The notes beneath the pieces were generated by a model, which saw nothing but the letters and a program-made list of their open reading frames with translations, was not told where the DNA came from and did not search any database. Made by a program: the position numbers and the translations under genes. From positions 1 through 40,727 of the IMG/VR virus record IMGVR_UViG_3300022690_002568: DNA of 40,727 bases. One strand, 5' to 3'. Shown in pieces: positions 28,983-37,029 of this stretch. This DNA comes from a virus. How positions within the stretch are numbered: position 1 is the first letter of the stretch; every line of letters starts with the position of its first letter.

Positions 28983-30845
28983 TTGCCTCACACAATTGAT
29001 TATCGTTTTGAACAGGTCGAGGATCAATTTGAACAGATGGAAAACCCAAATTTTAATCGTCTCGAAGCAAAAGATGTATGGGAGTGGATACAAAAGTACA
29101 GACCAAATGTAGGTGGTGACACTAGGAACTTTGATCTTATACCGTTTTGGAAGGAATTTTATCTAGACTCACACAAAAGAAAAGGTGCTTTATGTGGAAG
29201 GCAGGTGTACAAAAGTACAGCAGCAACAGACCACTTGGCATATCTTCCAACTACAGGTGCATTTAGAAGTACGGGGTATGTTGTTCATGATCCTGATTCA
29301 CTAGAGGCATTTTCAACTGAGAGAGTACGAGAGGGTACGTTCCTTGCTAATCCACAATTGGCATCATTTCTACCTCATGGTAGAGCAAATGTAAAGACCA
29401 TACGATTAACTAACCATTCTCGAATATACTTTAGGCATTCTCAGCATAATTATTCAAAGGTAGAAGGATTAACATTGTGGTTGTTAGTATTAGATGAAGC
29501 TCAGAAACATGACCTAACAAAACTTAGAGTGGCCATGCATACTATTCGTACAACCAAAGGACCGTTAATTATGTTTGGGATAGGTGGTGAGGAGGGAAGT
29601 TCATGGCATGACTTGATAACTAGAGAGGCGGAAATATATGATTGGGTGTATGATGATACATCTGATTATATAGATTCAGTAACCGGTAAAACGTGGCAAA
29701 AACAAGGATGGCGTAATAAACTAATATTTGATGGTGAAGGTAAGATAACTAACACATCTGACGAGTTATCGACTATTTTAGCTGGTGATGTAAGCCTAGT
29801 ACATAGTCCAACGTCAGGTGTGCCAACGTATAAGATCTATCATTTTCCTCAGGAGATATTTGCAACAATTCCATTAACCATATCTGATTGTAAAAAATAC
29901 AAAATGGAAATACAAGATTCTATAGAGTATCAAGAGATTCATGAATCAGATGATTTATTTCAAGCACATTGTAAGGGTTGGTTTTATGCTGCAAGAGGCC
30001 GACCCCTTACCCTTAATATGATTAGAAAATGCTATGATGGTGCAATAGGCTTTCTTACACCCAACGAAATACAATCACTTAAAGAAAAACATGGCAGTGA
30101 TATGTATGTTACTGCAGGGATAGATTGGGGTTCCAATAAATCTGGAAAATCTTACACTGTGTTTGTCGTGTTGCTTTGTTTTAAAAAGAACATGTACGAA
30201 ACCGATCACTTTCAAATAGCATATATGAAAAAGTTCCTCAAGGAACGCTCAGATACAGAAGAGGCCTTGGATCTTATTCCCCTAATACAAAAATATCATG
30301 TGGATAATACCGCAGCAGATCTGGGCTTTGGTAAATCCGGTGTAAAGATATTGCAGGACGGCTTACCACATTTAGGAGTAAAGGGATTATCCAGAGGTAA
30401 AGTTCATGGAGTATTTACTTTGGGTAATTTATTAGAAGAAACACACACATATCAGATAGAGGCGGAAACTGAGGGAATAAAGAATCCATTTCTAAAGGTA
30501 CACAAAACAGAAAGGGTTGATGATTTAATACAAATAGTAAAGTCCACCATCCCCGATAAAAAAGACCCGACAAATAAAGAAAAGGCAAAACCTAAACTGA
30601 TCATTCCATATGAAAATCCACATGATGTAGATTCATTAGAACAAGGATTACTAAAGATAAAAAGAGCAGATCTGGAAGATGATACATTAGGTATAAAGTC
30701 AGAAGGTGATAAACGGCAGTACCCAGAGAAACTATATGAACATTACTGGGATGAAGTGTCAGCACTTATCCATGCATTTATTGCATTTGAGAACTATGAC
30801 CCTGGAGCATATACTATGAGAGTTGTTAAAAGAAAACATCACTAA
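28983..30845 (+). CDS. terL: Terminase large subunit
   Basis: The protein has 620 residues from TTG 28983, which abuts the previous stop; an in-frame ATG at 29037 is possible. ATPase: Walker-A-type GRQVYKST (residues 72-79) in which Tyr replaces the usual Gly before Lys, and Walker B LLVLDEAQ (D171, E172). RNase-H-like nuclease: AGIDWGSN (D381), AADLGFG (D446) and YWDEVSALIHAF (D590), giving the expected acidic triad. It translocates DNA into proheads through the portal. The portal gene is displaced about 2 kb downstream by an accessory block. Confidence 0.9.
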   Translation: MPHTIDYRFEQVEDQFEQMENPNFNRLEAKDVWEWIQKYRPNVGGDTRNFDLIPFWKEFYLDSHKRKGALCGRQVYKSTAATDHLAYLPTTGAFRSTGYVVHDPDSLEAFSTERVREGTFLANPQLASFLPHGRANVKTIRLTNHSRIYFRHSQHNYSKVEGLTLWLLVLDEAQKHDLTKLRVAMHTIRTTKGPLIMFGIGGEEGSSWHDLITREAEIYDWVYDDTSDYIDSVTGKTWQKQGWRNKLIFDGEGKITNTSDELSTILAGDVSLVHSPTSGVPTYKIYHFPQEIFATIPLTISDCKKYKMEIQDSIEYQEIHESDDLFQAHCKGWFYAARGRPLTLNMIRKCYDGAIGFLTPNEIQSLKEKHGSDMYVTAGIDWGSNKSGKSYTVFVVLLCFKKNMYETDHFQIAYMKKFLKERSDTEEALDLIPLIQKYHVDNTAADLGFGKSGVKILQDGLPHLGVKGLSRGKVHGVFTLGNLLEETHTYQIEAETEGIKNPFLKVHKTERVDDLIQIVKSTIPDKKDPTNKEKAKPKLIIPYENPHDVDSLEQGLLKIKRADLEDDTLGIKSEGDKRQYPEKLYEHYWDEVSALIHAFIAFENYDPGAYTMRVVKRKHH

Positions 30846-30863
30846 AATTTATATCAGAGTTTG

Positions 30864-30880
30864 GGTTCTGTTAACTTAGG
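30864..30880 (+). repeat. Outer inverted repeat, left arm
   Basis: GGTTCTGTTAACTTAGG lies 18 bases after the terminase stop. Its reverse complement occurs at 32825-32841 with one mismatch, just before the portal promoter. Confidence 0.75.
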
Positions 30881-30888
30881 TGGGAAAA

Positions 30889-31194
30889 ATGATTGTTACT
30901 GATCAGTTGGTAAATGGGCATCCATCAGAGTTTATAGAGATTAATGGTAAACAGGTAGAAATAGATAAAGAATTAATTCCGTTAATACAAGAACTAAACA
31001 AAGTTGGACTAATCACTACTCAATGCTGTCAAGGTGGAAAAGGAACACTTGCAAATGAACCCGAAAAAGACTGCGCTGCACATATTATCTTTAATCTAGA
31101 TAGCAATGTAAAGATCGAGATAGTACCATTAGGGGATTATGACAAACAGAATCTAATAATTTACTGGAAAAAAAATGGAAGGGTGTTGTTCTAA
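30889..31194 (+). CDS. Small phage-type protein with CCQGG motif
   Basis: The protein has 101 residues from ATG 30889 (GGTGG five bases upstream); GTG 30880, about 30 nt from a TATA-like stretch, is also possible. VEIDKELIPLIQELNKVGLI and TTQCCQGGKGT form a conserved core I recognise from short uncharacterised phage proteins, followed by strands AAHIIFNL and LIIYWKKNG. Paired Cys suggest metal or redox chemistry. It is the first gene of the inverted-repeat-bounded block. Confidence 0.6.
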   Translation: MIVTDQLVNGHPSEFIEINGKQVEIDKELIPLIQELNKVGLITTQCCQGGKGTLANEPEKDCAAHIIFNLDSNVKIEIVPLGDYDKQNLIIYWKKNGRVLF

Positions 31195-31288
31195 AAAGAT
31201 GTTGATTATTTTATGATTACATTAAATATCCATTATTGCAGAAAGAAAAGGCTGAGACATTAAGAATGAAATTGGTAAGTAATGAATA

Positions 31289-31777
31289 ATGAACTATCCA
31301 AAACTAAAATGTGAAGACAAAAAAAATACCATAGTCTGTAGTTTGGATATTAAGAAAATGAAAGAGATGCGTAAAGAAGGTTTTACGTATTCAAAGATAG
31401 GTGTGACTTTGGGGATATCAGCAGGCACAGTGCAATATCATATTAATCCCACACAAAATACTAAAGAATACTTAGAAAAAAAAAGGAAACGTAACAGTGA
31501 ATATAACAAACGACGATATGCAACTGATCCTGAATTTAGACAAAAGATGAAGGATTCCACAAATAAATATCATAAGGAAAGGTGGAATAATGATCCTAAA
31601 TTTAGAAAATGGTATCAACAAACGACTCGCAAAAATTATTCAATATGGGTAAAAAAACAACAAAAAAAACATCCTAGTTGGTCTTTTACATGTGCAAAAG
31701 GTCTTCATGAAACTATTACTTATATGTGGAAATGTAAAAATAAATTTGGAAAGTGTAGGTGTCCATGTCATAAATAA
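31289..31777 (+). CDS. HTH and zinc DNA-binding protein
   Basis: In this 162-residue protein, residues ~20-50 (IKKMKEMRKEGFTYSKIGVT, then LGISAGTVQYHI) form a resolvase-type helix-turn-helix. A middle section has basic repeats with the DPEFR/DPKFR signature (YATDPEFRQKM, NNDPKFRKWY). The C-terminus CAKGLHE...CKNKFGKCRCPCHK looks zinc-binding. This mix resembles DNA-binding proteins of small mobile elements. Its stop overlaps the inner left inverted repeat. A recombination or regulatory role for the block is possible. Confidence 0.65.
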   Translation: MNYPKLKCEDKKNTIVCSLDIKKMKEMRKEGFTYSKIGVTLGISAGTVQYHINPTQNTKEYLEKKRKRNSEYNKRRYATDPEFRQKMKDSTNKYHKERWNNDPKFRKWYQQTTRKNYSIWVKKQQKKHPSWSFTCAKGLHETITYMWKCKNKFGKCRCPCHK

Positions 31778-31791
31778 GGTTCTGCTAACTT
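31777..31791 (+). repeat. Inner inverted repeat, left arm
   Basis: AGGTTCTGCTAACTT is matched perfectly in reverse complement at 32022-32036. The similarity extends inward (GTAGACCT against ATCGAGACCT) with a two-base gap. It starts in the stop codon of the HTH gene. Confidence 0.8.
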
Positions 31792-31833
31792 GTAGACCTA
31801 AAACTAAATAACAATACTAGCATCAATAATGTT

Positions 31834-32028
31834 ATGAATCATAATATCTGTATAATGTGTAATAAAATTATTTGCGGGTTTACTAAATGGTTAAAACACT
31901 CTGACAAAAACAGCATCACTGAATGTAATATTTGTGGTATAGATGTTGGACTAGTACCTTTTTGTTCAGATAAATGTATGACAAAATGGGAAAAGGAAAT
32001 TTATTCTAAGCAGGTCTCGATAAGTTAG
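31834..32028 (+). CDS. Zinc-finger protein enclosed by inner inverted repeats
   Basis: This 64-residue protein has CIMCNKIICG, CNICGIDVG and FCSDKCMTKW, seven Cys giving one or two zinc sites in an FCS/MYM-like arrangement. It ends inside the inner right repeat (ISIS-stop). Being the only gene between the two inner arms, it looks like the cargo of a small cassette. Function is unknown. Confidence 0.6.
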   Translation: MNHNICIMCNKIICGFTKWLKHSDKNSITECNICGIDVGLVPFCSDKCMTKWEKEIYSKQVSIS

Positions 32029-32036
32029 CAGAACCT
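32022..32036 (-). repeat. Inner inverted repeat, right arm
   Basis: AAGTTAGCAGAACCT is the perfect reverse complement of 31777-31791, with the two arms about 230 bases apart. Confidence 0.8.
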
Positions 32037-32080
32037 GATTAAATCATAGTTTAATATAACTATGCTTTAGAATTTGTATC

Positions 32081-32218
32081 ATGCAAGAAATAATCAATAG
32101 AGAAGAAAAAATGCAAAATATATTCGAAACTGCGCAAAAAATGAAAAATGGTACAATAAAGCCAGCAAAAGTATACGACAGTATTGATGAGTTTGCAAAA
32201 AAACTAAAAAGAGTTTAA
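32081..32218 (+). CDS. 45-residue helical protein
   Basis: ATG 32081 lies about 30 nt after a TATA-like TTAATATAAC. The product (MQEIINREEKMQNIFETAQK, then a turn and DSIDEFAKKLKRV) is basic and helical, with a C-terminal helix of the kind found in small antitoxins and coiled-coil regulators. There is no adjacent toxin-like partner, so antitoxin function is only a possibility. Confidence 0.5.
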   Translation: MQEIINREEKMQNIFETAQKMKNGTIKPAKVYDSIDEFAKKLKRV

Positions 32219-32314
32219 GTCCAATGTGAAGAATCACAATCGTTAATTGCAAATGTTCTTTAAGAAAATAGTATTATTATTAATAACGTGAGGGGAAATT
32301 AATTAGTTCAATGT

Positions 32315-32470
32315 TTGGGGTATCGATATGGTACTGACTGCCAAAAAGTATTGCGAGCTTCTCGTCATTTGCCCTCTTGGGAAAAGTATCAACTGTGTTC
32401 AAAATGTGCAAAAAGCCCACATACTAGAGTTTATCGATTATCCAAAAATCTCATATATGATATGAATTAA
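32315..32470 (+). CDS. Zinc-type miniprotein without a normal start
   Basis: A frame of about 51 codons from TTG 32315 reads LGYRYGTDCQKVLRASRHLP and ends with LCSKCAKSP. A Cys codon three bases upstream of the TTG would complete a CLGYRYGTDC...CSKC zinc motif, so translation should begin earlier, yet only TAA, TTA, GTT and CAA precede it. GTG 32288 lies in the same frame beyond that TAA. It is either a non-standard start or a gene interrupted by a point mutation. Confidence 0.4.
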   Translation: MGYRYGTDCQKVLRASRHLPSWEKYQLCSKCAKSPHTRVYRLSKNLIYDMN

Positions 32471-32490
32471 GGTTATGTTGACTGAAAAAT

Positions 32491-32631
32491 ATGAATGATG
32501 AATGTGAAGTATGTGGTAGTTTAGATACGGGATATTGTAGAGATTGTAATGCTTGTCTTTGCAAAGATCATGATCTAAAAGGAAATCATGTTACTGAATG
32601 TCAGTTAGTAGTTATTGAGGAATATTTATAG
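32491..32631 (+). CDS. 46-residue B-box-like zinc protein
   Basis: CEVCGSLDTGYCRDCNACLC, then KDHDLKGNH and a final Cys follow a B-box-like CxxC...CxxC...CxC..H...H order. It starts ten bases after a degenerate copy of the block's inverted-repeat motif (GGTTATGTTGACT, 32471-32483). B-box modules mediate protein contacts in other systems. Here that role is only suggested by the ligand pattern. Confidence 0.55.
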   Translation: MNDECEVCGSLDTGYCRDCNACLCKDHDLKGNHVTECQLVVIEEYL

Positions 32632-32656
32632 TCATTATGCAAATGGCTTTATTGTT

Positions 32657-32845
32657 ATGGTTACATTGAATATACAAGTAATTGAAGAAGAAGATATTGT
32701 AATTATAAGAGGATTGGAATTTCCAAATGTAATAGTTCAAGGTAAGACATACACAAAAGCAAAGAAAGAATATCTTAAAGCACTAGATTATTTTTTCACA
32801 GTTCGTGCAAAACTTGGAGATACACCTAACTTAACAGAACCATAA
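32657..32845 (+). CDS. HicB-like protein without visible HicA partner
   Basis: The protein has 62 residues from ATG 32657. The segment DIVIIRGLEFPNVIVQGKTY, then KAKKEYLKALDYFF, matches the HicB partial RNase-H-like fold (a strand, a PxxxxxG turn, then a helix rich in Ala/Lys/Leu). A longer TTG frame at 32615 overlaps the previous gene and is less likely. No HicA-type toxin of about 60 residues is adjacent. Possible roles are an antitoxin against a host HicA or an orphan regulator. Confidence 0.55.
   Translation: MVTLNIQVIEEEDIVIIRGLEFPNVIVQGKTYTKAKKEYLKALDYFFTVRAKLGDTPNLTEP
32825..32841 (-). repeat. Outer inverted repeat, right arm
   Basis: CCTAACTTAACAGAACC is the reverse complement of 30864-30880 with one mismatch in 17. 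It overlaps the 3' end of the HicB-like gene and stops a few bases before the portal promoter. Confidence 0.75.
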
Positions 32846-32861
32846 AATGCATATATTTTTT
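32845..32861 (+). promoter_or_regulatory. Late-type promoter, copy 4 (portal)
   Basis: AAATGCATATATTTTTT matches the shared late element. The C of CATATA is 29 nt from the portal ATG at 32879. It begins at the last base of the HicB-like stop codon. Confidence 0.85.
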
Positions 32862-32878
32862 AAAAGCATCTTTGAATT

Positions 32879-34531
32879 ATGAAGTTACCTTCATCAAAAA
32901 GTATTAGACAAAGTATGGCTAAATTTATTCAGCCACAAAGCAATATTCCCAAAGTAATCAACAATACAAACTCTCTATCTTTACAGTCATTAAAACATCA
33001 TATGAATATGCCAATAACTGAATTGTCACCGGGAATGTCTCAGCCGGTATGGGGGCCTGAATTATCTACAGTTGGTGCATATTCTAGAGAAGGTTACACA
33101 TCAAAGACATTTGATATTCCAGCCGTATTATTCAGTATACAGGCCAAGGCATTGCAAATTGATGAGGATGTACAGTATTCAATAAATAATTTATCTGCAC
33201 AAATTACAGGTGGCGAGCATTACATTAAGACGGCTTCACAAGAATTAACAGAATATATGGAGGAATTTTCACATGATATAGACTTTGATACATTTGATAC
33301 TGTACTGATTAAAGAATTATTGTGGTATGGCAACTCTGTCTGGAAACCTCGTATGGGAATTCAAAATGTAAGATCATATAAGGATTTAATGCATATTCCA
33401 ATATCATCATTTGTTAGGGTCTGGTGGGACAGGCAAAGACAACCGTACAAGTATGAGTTTAGGGGAGCAGAATATCAGGGGTATCACAATCCAGGTGAGA
33501 TTATCCACTTTGTTTGGAATCCTATAGATGCTTCGGTATTCGGTACAGGCTTTGGAGTAGCAGTTACATCACCCAGAGTATTTAGTATGGTGGTTAATGG
33601 AGATGAAGTACAGACAGTTACATTGCCATCAATGCTTGACAGAAAATACGCTACACAGTTTATCATGCAGATGGCAACACAGAGATACGTTCCAAGAAAT
33701 GTCTATACTGCCATTGGAGGAAGTGAAGATGAAAGAAATCAACTACAATCTTTTGTAGAACAACTACAGATTGGCGAAGATTTGGTATCAGGTACACAAC
33801 TAGATGTTCAAGAACTGGGTACCAATACGCGCTCTTTTAATCCTACAGAGCATATTGAAACTGTCGCCTCACCAATTATGAAGGGGTTGAATGACTTTTC
33901 AGGAAAGCAAGGATCAGAAAGCTCTCACACCTTTGCCAATGCTGAAACTGCCAAAGAAGAATCAGATGGAGGATTGACAGCATTTACCATTAACATAAAG
34001 ACGCAGCTTGCAAAGAAATTATTCCGTCCTTGGTATGAAGCAAATCCATTTATGGGAAATATGTATCTGGATGGGTTGATTCCTGTTGATTGGAATGACG
34101 TAAAGTTTGAGCTTAACTTTGGCAAATTAGAGAAGAAAGATATTCCAATAGAGGACTTGATTAAATTGATAGACTCTTATCAGAATAATCCGGTATTAAT
34201 GCAGAACATAAAACCTCTACTTGATATGTATAAGATGGCAGGTATTCCTATTGATGATGATACTGCAGAGAGCATCAACAATATGTATAACGATCCTACG
34301 GGTCAACTGGCATTAAATAATGTAGAAAATGATTCTGAATTACCGCAAAATGATATGGGTGGTGGAGAGGTAGAACCGCAATTTAATAATCAAACAATGG
34401 GTAATCCACCAATGGATGATGATATTTATGATTCAATGATGAAAGATGTACGGGGAAGTGATTATTTCCAATCAGATGTATCACAAGACTTTGATTATGG
34501 AAGATACTATGAAACGAGGAAGAAAAAGTGA
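32879..34531 (+). CDS. Portal protein
   Basis: This 550-residue protein has the layout of siphovirus-type portals. The early part has SIQAKALQIDEDVQYSINNL, then the wing region with LLWYGNSVWKPRMG and VWWDRQRQPYKYEF, a GEIIHFVWNPID strand, and the stem/crown helices around LQSFVEQLQIGEDLVSG to the FRPWYEANP region. The acidic Asn/Met-rich C-terminal tail is typical. It forms the dodecameric DNA channel at the head vertex. It is led by a late-type promoter and overlapped at its 3' end by a small basic gene. Confidence 0.85.
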   Translation: MKLPSSKSIRQSMAKFIQPQSNIPKVINNTNSLSLQSLKHHMNMPITELSPGMSQPVWGPELSTVGAYSREGYTSKTFDIPAVLFSIQAKALQIDEDVQYSINNLSAQITGGEHYIKTASQELTEYMEEFSHDIDFDTFDTVLIKELLWYGNSVWKPRMGIQNVRSYKDLMHIPISSFVRVWWDRQRQPYKYEFRGAEYQGYHNPGEIIHFVWNPIDASVFGTGFGVAVTSPRVFSMVVNGDEVQTVTLPSMLDRKYATQFIMQMATQRYVPRNVYTAIGGSEDERNQLQSFVEQLQIGEDLVSGTQLDVQELGTNTRSFNPTEHIETVASPIMKGLNDFSGKQGSESSHTFANAETAKEESDGGLTAFTINIKTQLAKKLFRPWYEANPFMGNMYLDGLIPVDWNDVKFELNFGKLEKKDIPIEDLIKLIDSYQNNPVLMQNIKPLLDMYKMAGIPIDDDTAESINNMYNDPTGQLALNNVENDSELPQNDMGGGEVEPQFNNQTMGNPPMDDDIYDSMMKDVRGSDYFQSDVSQDFDYGRYYETRKKK

Positions 34532-34689
34532 TATACAAAATTAAAAGATGTGTAGATAAAATACAGAAAAAAGATATAGATTATGCGTATGCATATGTCA
34601 AATGCAACGCACCTATAGAAGAAAGCATCAACAAACAAATAGTTGAAGCTAGTTTAAAGAGGAAATGTAAATGTCAGAAAAAGAGTTGA
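34528..34689 (+). CDS. 53-residue basic Cys-containing protein
   Basis: GTG 34528 overlaps the portal stop (GTGA). The product is MIYKIKRCVDKIQKKDIDYA..., with a C-terminal KRKCKCQKKS and four Cys in all. It overlaps the start of the next gene by 19 bases. Tight overlap on both sides supports translation. The basic, Cys-bearing nature suggests nucleic-acid contact or a metal site, possibly in head assembly. Confidence 0.5.
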   Translation: MIYKIKRCVDKIQKKDIDYAYAYVKCNAPIEESINKQIVEASLKRKCKCQKKS

Positions 34690-36320
34690 TGATATTAGAT
34701 GCAAACACTTTACAAAAAAAGAAACAACTACGTAACAAAGAATTAGAAGATAGAGGAATTCCTGAACCTGAAAGAAGTAGGGCAGTAGAGGCGGAGTTTG
34801 TTGATTATATCACACCTGACGCTGAGCCTTGGCCTGGTGAAATAACTGGAATAGACTTGGCAGGAAACATTAATTTTGATCTTATATTTGCATCACGATT
34901 TCCACCAATAATCCAGCCAACCACTCCATATACTCAGCCATTCCCAACCGCATCTACTAATCCATATCCAAACAATCCGACACCAGATCCAAACAGTGTT
35001 GAAAATGAATCCAACACATATGATGTTGTGAATTATCCTGCAGAGCCATCACACAATTGGATAGCAACTGGTAATCAGACAAACTCCGAACCACACTCAG
35101 AAGGAGTAAACGGATTTAATTCTTATAAAGCAATACCTGAATGGCGTTATCCCATAGAGCAACGAAGAATGGATATTAACATTCCACCAATAATTATTGA
35201 ACCCAGCGGTCAGTTTAACGAGGCCATAATTCCTAAAGAAGAGAAAAAATCATTACTTAAAAAACTGGCACCTTTGTTGGCTGTATTGGGTGCAGGATTT
35301 TCTGCCAGCCAACTAATTGATGATTATATGGATGATGCACCAGAAGAACCAAAAGCACGAGACAGATATTTTACATACACTCCTATGGAATTAATTGCAG
35401 AGTTTACACTATCATCTTCACATACAGGTAAAGACGTATGTGATGATTATGTAGGAAAATCATTTGATTTACTAAATACAACAAACAGGCCTGTACTTCC
35501 TAGTGAAGGCAAAGGGTACACTGAACTTGTGCATCCCAATTGCCATTGCACATGGAAGATTATAAAAAAGCCAAAGACAGGAATTGATACACTAACTAGA
35601 AAACAAACGACAGAGTTTGATGATATAAATGCACATATTAAAACGGCTGCCAAAAATCATACCCTACACACAGTAAAGGCTGATGGCTCTCTATCCAAAA
35701 GAACTCGCGGTACAAATCCAATCCAAGAGATAATAGGAAAGATAAGAGATCAGGTAAAATGGCTATCTGATGAATATATTACAAAGGCAAAAGAAACTGC
35801 CCTAAATAATAATGGTGTATTATATCTGATAAAGGCAGCAGCAGAAACAATCACCGATCATAGATCAGAAGGTGAAGAATACCGTAGAAAGTTATCCGGA
35901 AAGGAATTAAATTCAATGGCTAGAACTGCAGTAGGGCAAAAAATGGACATTAATCATAATCCAGATTATATCACAGGTGGAATAATTGCTGACTCTGAAT
36001 ATGACTCGCAAAGAAAAGAGATACAAATGTTAGTTATAGAAACAGATCCACAGATCAATCAGTATATCGCGGATGGTTCTATTAGTGCCGTGTCAATTAA
36101 TGGCGGTAACCCCCGTTCACAAAGTATAGAACCATGTCATGATGGATGTATTGGTGATCAATGTGAATTGTGCAATGTTCCTCAAGGTGTAATATTAGGA
36201 GAAATAGATGGTGTTGGCATGACTTGGGTTGTTACTATACCACAGGGAATAATATGGAAAGGTATCCATATTCCAGAGGCCACACCTGGAATTAAATCAA
36301 CTGTAATTGAAATATTGTAA
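34671..36320 (+). CDS. Head morphogenesis protein fused to prohead protease
   Basis: This 549-residue protein has several parts. Residues ~70-190 are a Pro/Asn-rich linker and ~200-230 a hydrophobic segment (LLKKLAPLLAVLGAGFSA). Residues ~235-300 carry the minor-head (Mu gpF/SPP1 gp7-like) end motif HPNCHCTW (288-295), with an upstream conserved Cys (DVCDDY). Residues ~410-549 resemble an XkdF-type prohead protease: YITGGIIADSEYDSQRKEI, INQYIADGSISAVSINGG and a terminal strand set. The fusion would bring capsid maturation cleavage and portal-proximal assembly together. The family calls are from motif recognition, without alignment. Confidence 0.65.
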   Translation: MSEKELMILDANTLQKKKQLRNKELEDRGIPEPERSRAVEAEFVDYITPDAEPWPGEITGIDLAGNINFDLIFASRFPPIIQPTTPYTQPFPTASTNPYPNNPTPDPNSVENESNTYDVVNYPAEPSHNWIATGNQTNSEPHSEGVNGFNSYKAIPEWRYPIEQRRMDINIPPIIIEPSGQFNEAIIPKEEKKSLLKKLAPLLAVLGAGFSASQLIDDYMDDAPEEPKARDRYFTYTPMELIAEFTLSSSHTGKDVCDDYVGKSFDLLNTTNRPVLPSEGKGYTELVHPNCHCTWKIIKKPKTGIDTLTRKQTTEFDDINAHIKTAAKNHTLHTVKADGSLSKRTRGTNPIQEIIGKIRDQVKWLSDEYITKAKETALNNNGVLYLIKAAAETITDHRSEGEEYRRKLSGKELNSMARTAVGQKMDINHNPDYITGGIIADSEYDSQRKEIQMLVIETDPQINQYIADGSISAVSINGGNPRSQSIEPCHDGCIGDQCELCNVPQGVILGEIDGVGMTWVVTIPQGIIWKGIHIPEATPGIKSTVIEIL

Positions 36321-36395
36321 AATGATTCTATAGTGTCGTTTGGTAATATCTAGAAAAATCCAAGAATTTTTATATTAACCAAATAAATATATTTT

Positions 36396-36596
36396 ATGGA
36401 TGATGAAACTGCAAATACTGTTAGTAAAATATTAAATATTGTCGAAAAATATGATGAAAAAATTGATGAATTAAAAAAACAAGTTAGTATTAATTGTACT
36501 AAACTAGACAAAATGGACAATAAACTAGATCAACTTCAAGATATAGGTGAGAAAAATCAAAATTCAATAAATGAATTAATTATACAAACCCTTTAA
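36396..36596 (+). CDS. Coiled-coil protein
   Basis: This 66-residue protein starts MDDETANTVSKILNIVEKYD. Residues 10-62 show clean heptads (DELKKQVSINCTKLDKMDNK and LDQLQDIGEKN), predicting a parallel coiled coil. An AT-rich TATA stretch lies about 30 nt upstream of the ATG. It could be a trimerising or scaffolding element of the head module. No catalytic residues are evident. Confidence 0.6.
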   Translation: MDDETANTVSKILNIVEKYDEKIDELKKQVSINCTKLDKMDNKLDQLQDIGEKNQNSINELIIQTL

Positions 36597-36619
36597 AATA
36601 TTTAAAGTGAGATAATAGT

Positions 36620-36958
36620 GTGACAGAATGGACATACCCAAATACTAAAATTCTCAAAGTAGTCGATGCTGACACATTTGACGTAATGATTGATCATGGA
36701 TGTGATATTTATTCAAAGACTAGAATTAGGCTATCTGGTATTGATGCTGCAGAATCATATGGAATACATAGAACTGAACTAGGAAAAATAGCTAAACAGC
36801 ATTGTAAAGAATTGTTAGAAGGTAAAACATTCACTCTCATATCTAAAGAAAAAGAGGGAAAGTATGGACGATTGATAGCTGATATACAACTTGATAGTGA
36901 TCAATTATTATCAGATCATTTGGTAGGCAAAGGCTATGCAAAATATGTAAAGTATTGA
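36620..36958 (+). CDS. Staphylococcal-nuclease-like protein
   Basis: The protein has 112 residues from GTG 36620. Thermonuclease signatures: VVDADTFDV (D16 and D18 calcium site), TRIRLSGIDAAES (R37, E45) and GKYGRLIADI (R84), so the catalytic Arg-Glu-Arg set appears intact. No signal peptide is visible, so it is probably cytoplasmic or packaged. Possible jobs are host DNA degradation, genome processing or repair. The placement inside the head cluster is unusual and could mean co-packaging with the virion. Confidence 0.8.
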   Translation: MTEWTYPNTKILKVVDADTFDVMIDHGCDIYSKTRIRLSGIDAAESYGIHRTELGKIAKQHCKELLEGKTFTLISKEKEGKYGRLIADIQLDSDQLLSDHLVGKGYAKYVKY

Positions 36959-36995
36959 TTCAAACTCTAAAAATTTACTAATTATTTTAAGTATA

Positions 36996-37011
36996 GAATA
37001 CATATATTTTT
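36996..37011 (+). promoter_or_regulatory. Late-type promoter, copy 5
   Basis: GAATACATATATTTTT, with the C of CATATA 29 nt from ATG 37030, drives decoration-type protein 1. Confidence 0.8.
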
Positions 37012-37029
37012 GAAAAAGTTACACTATAC

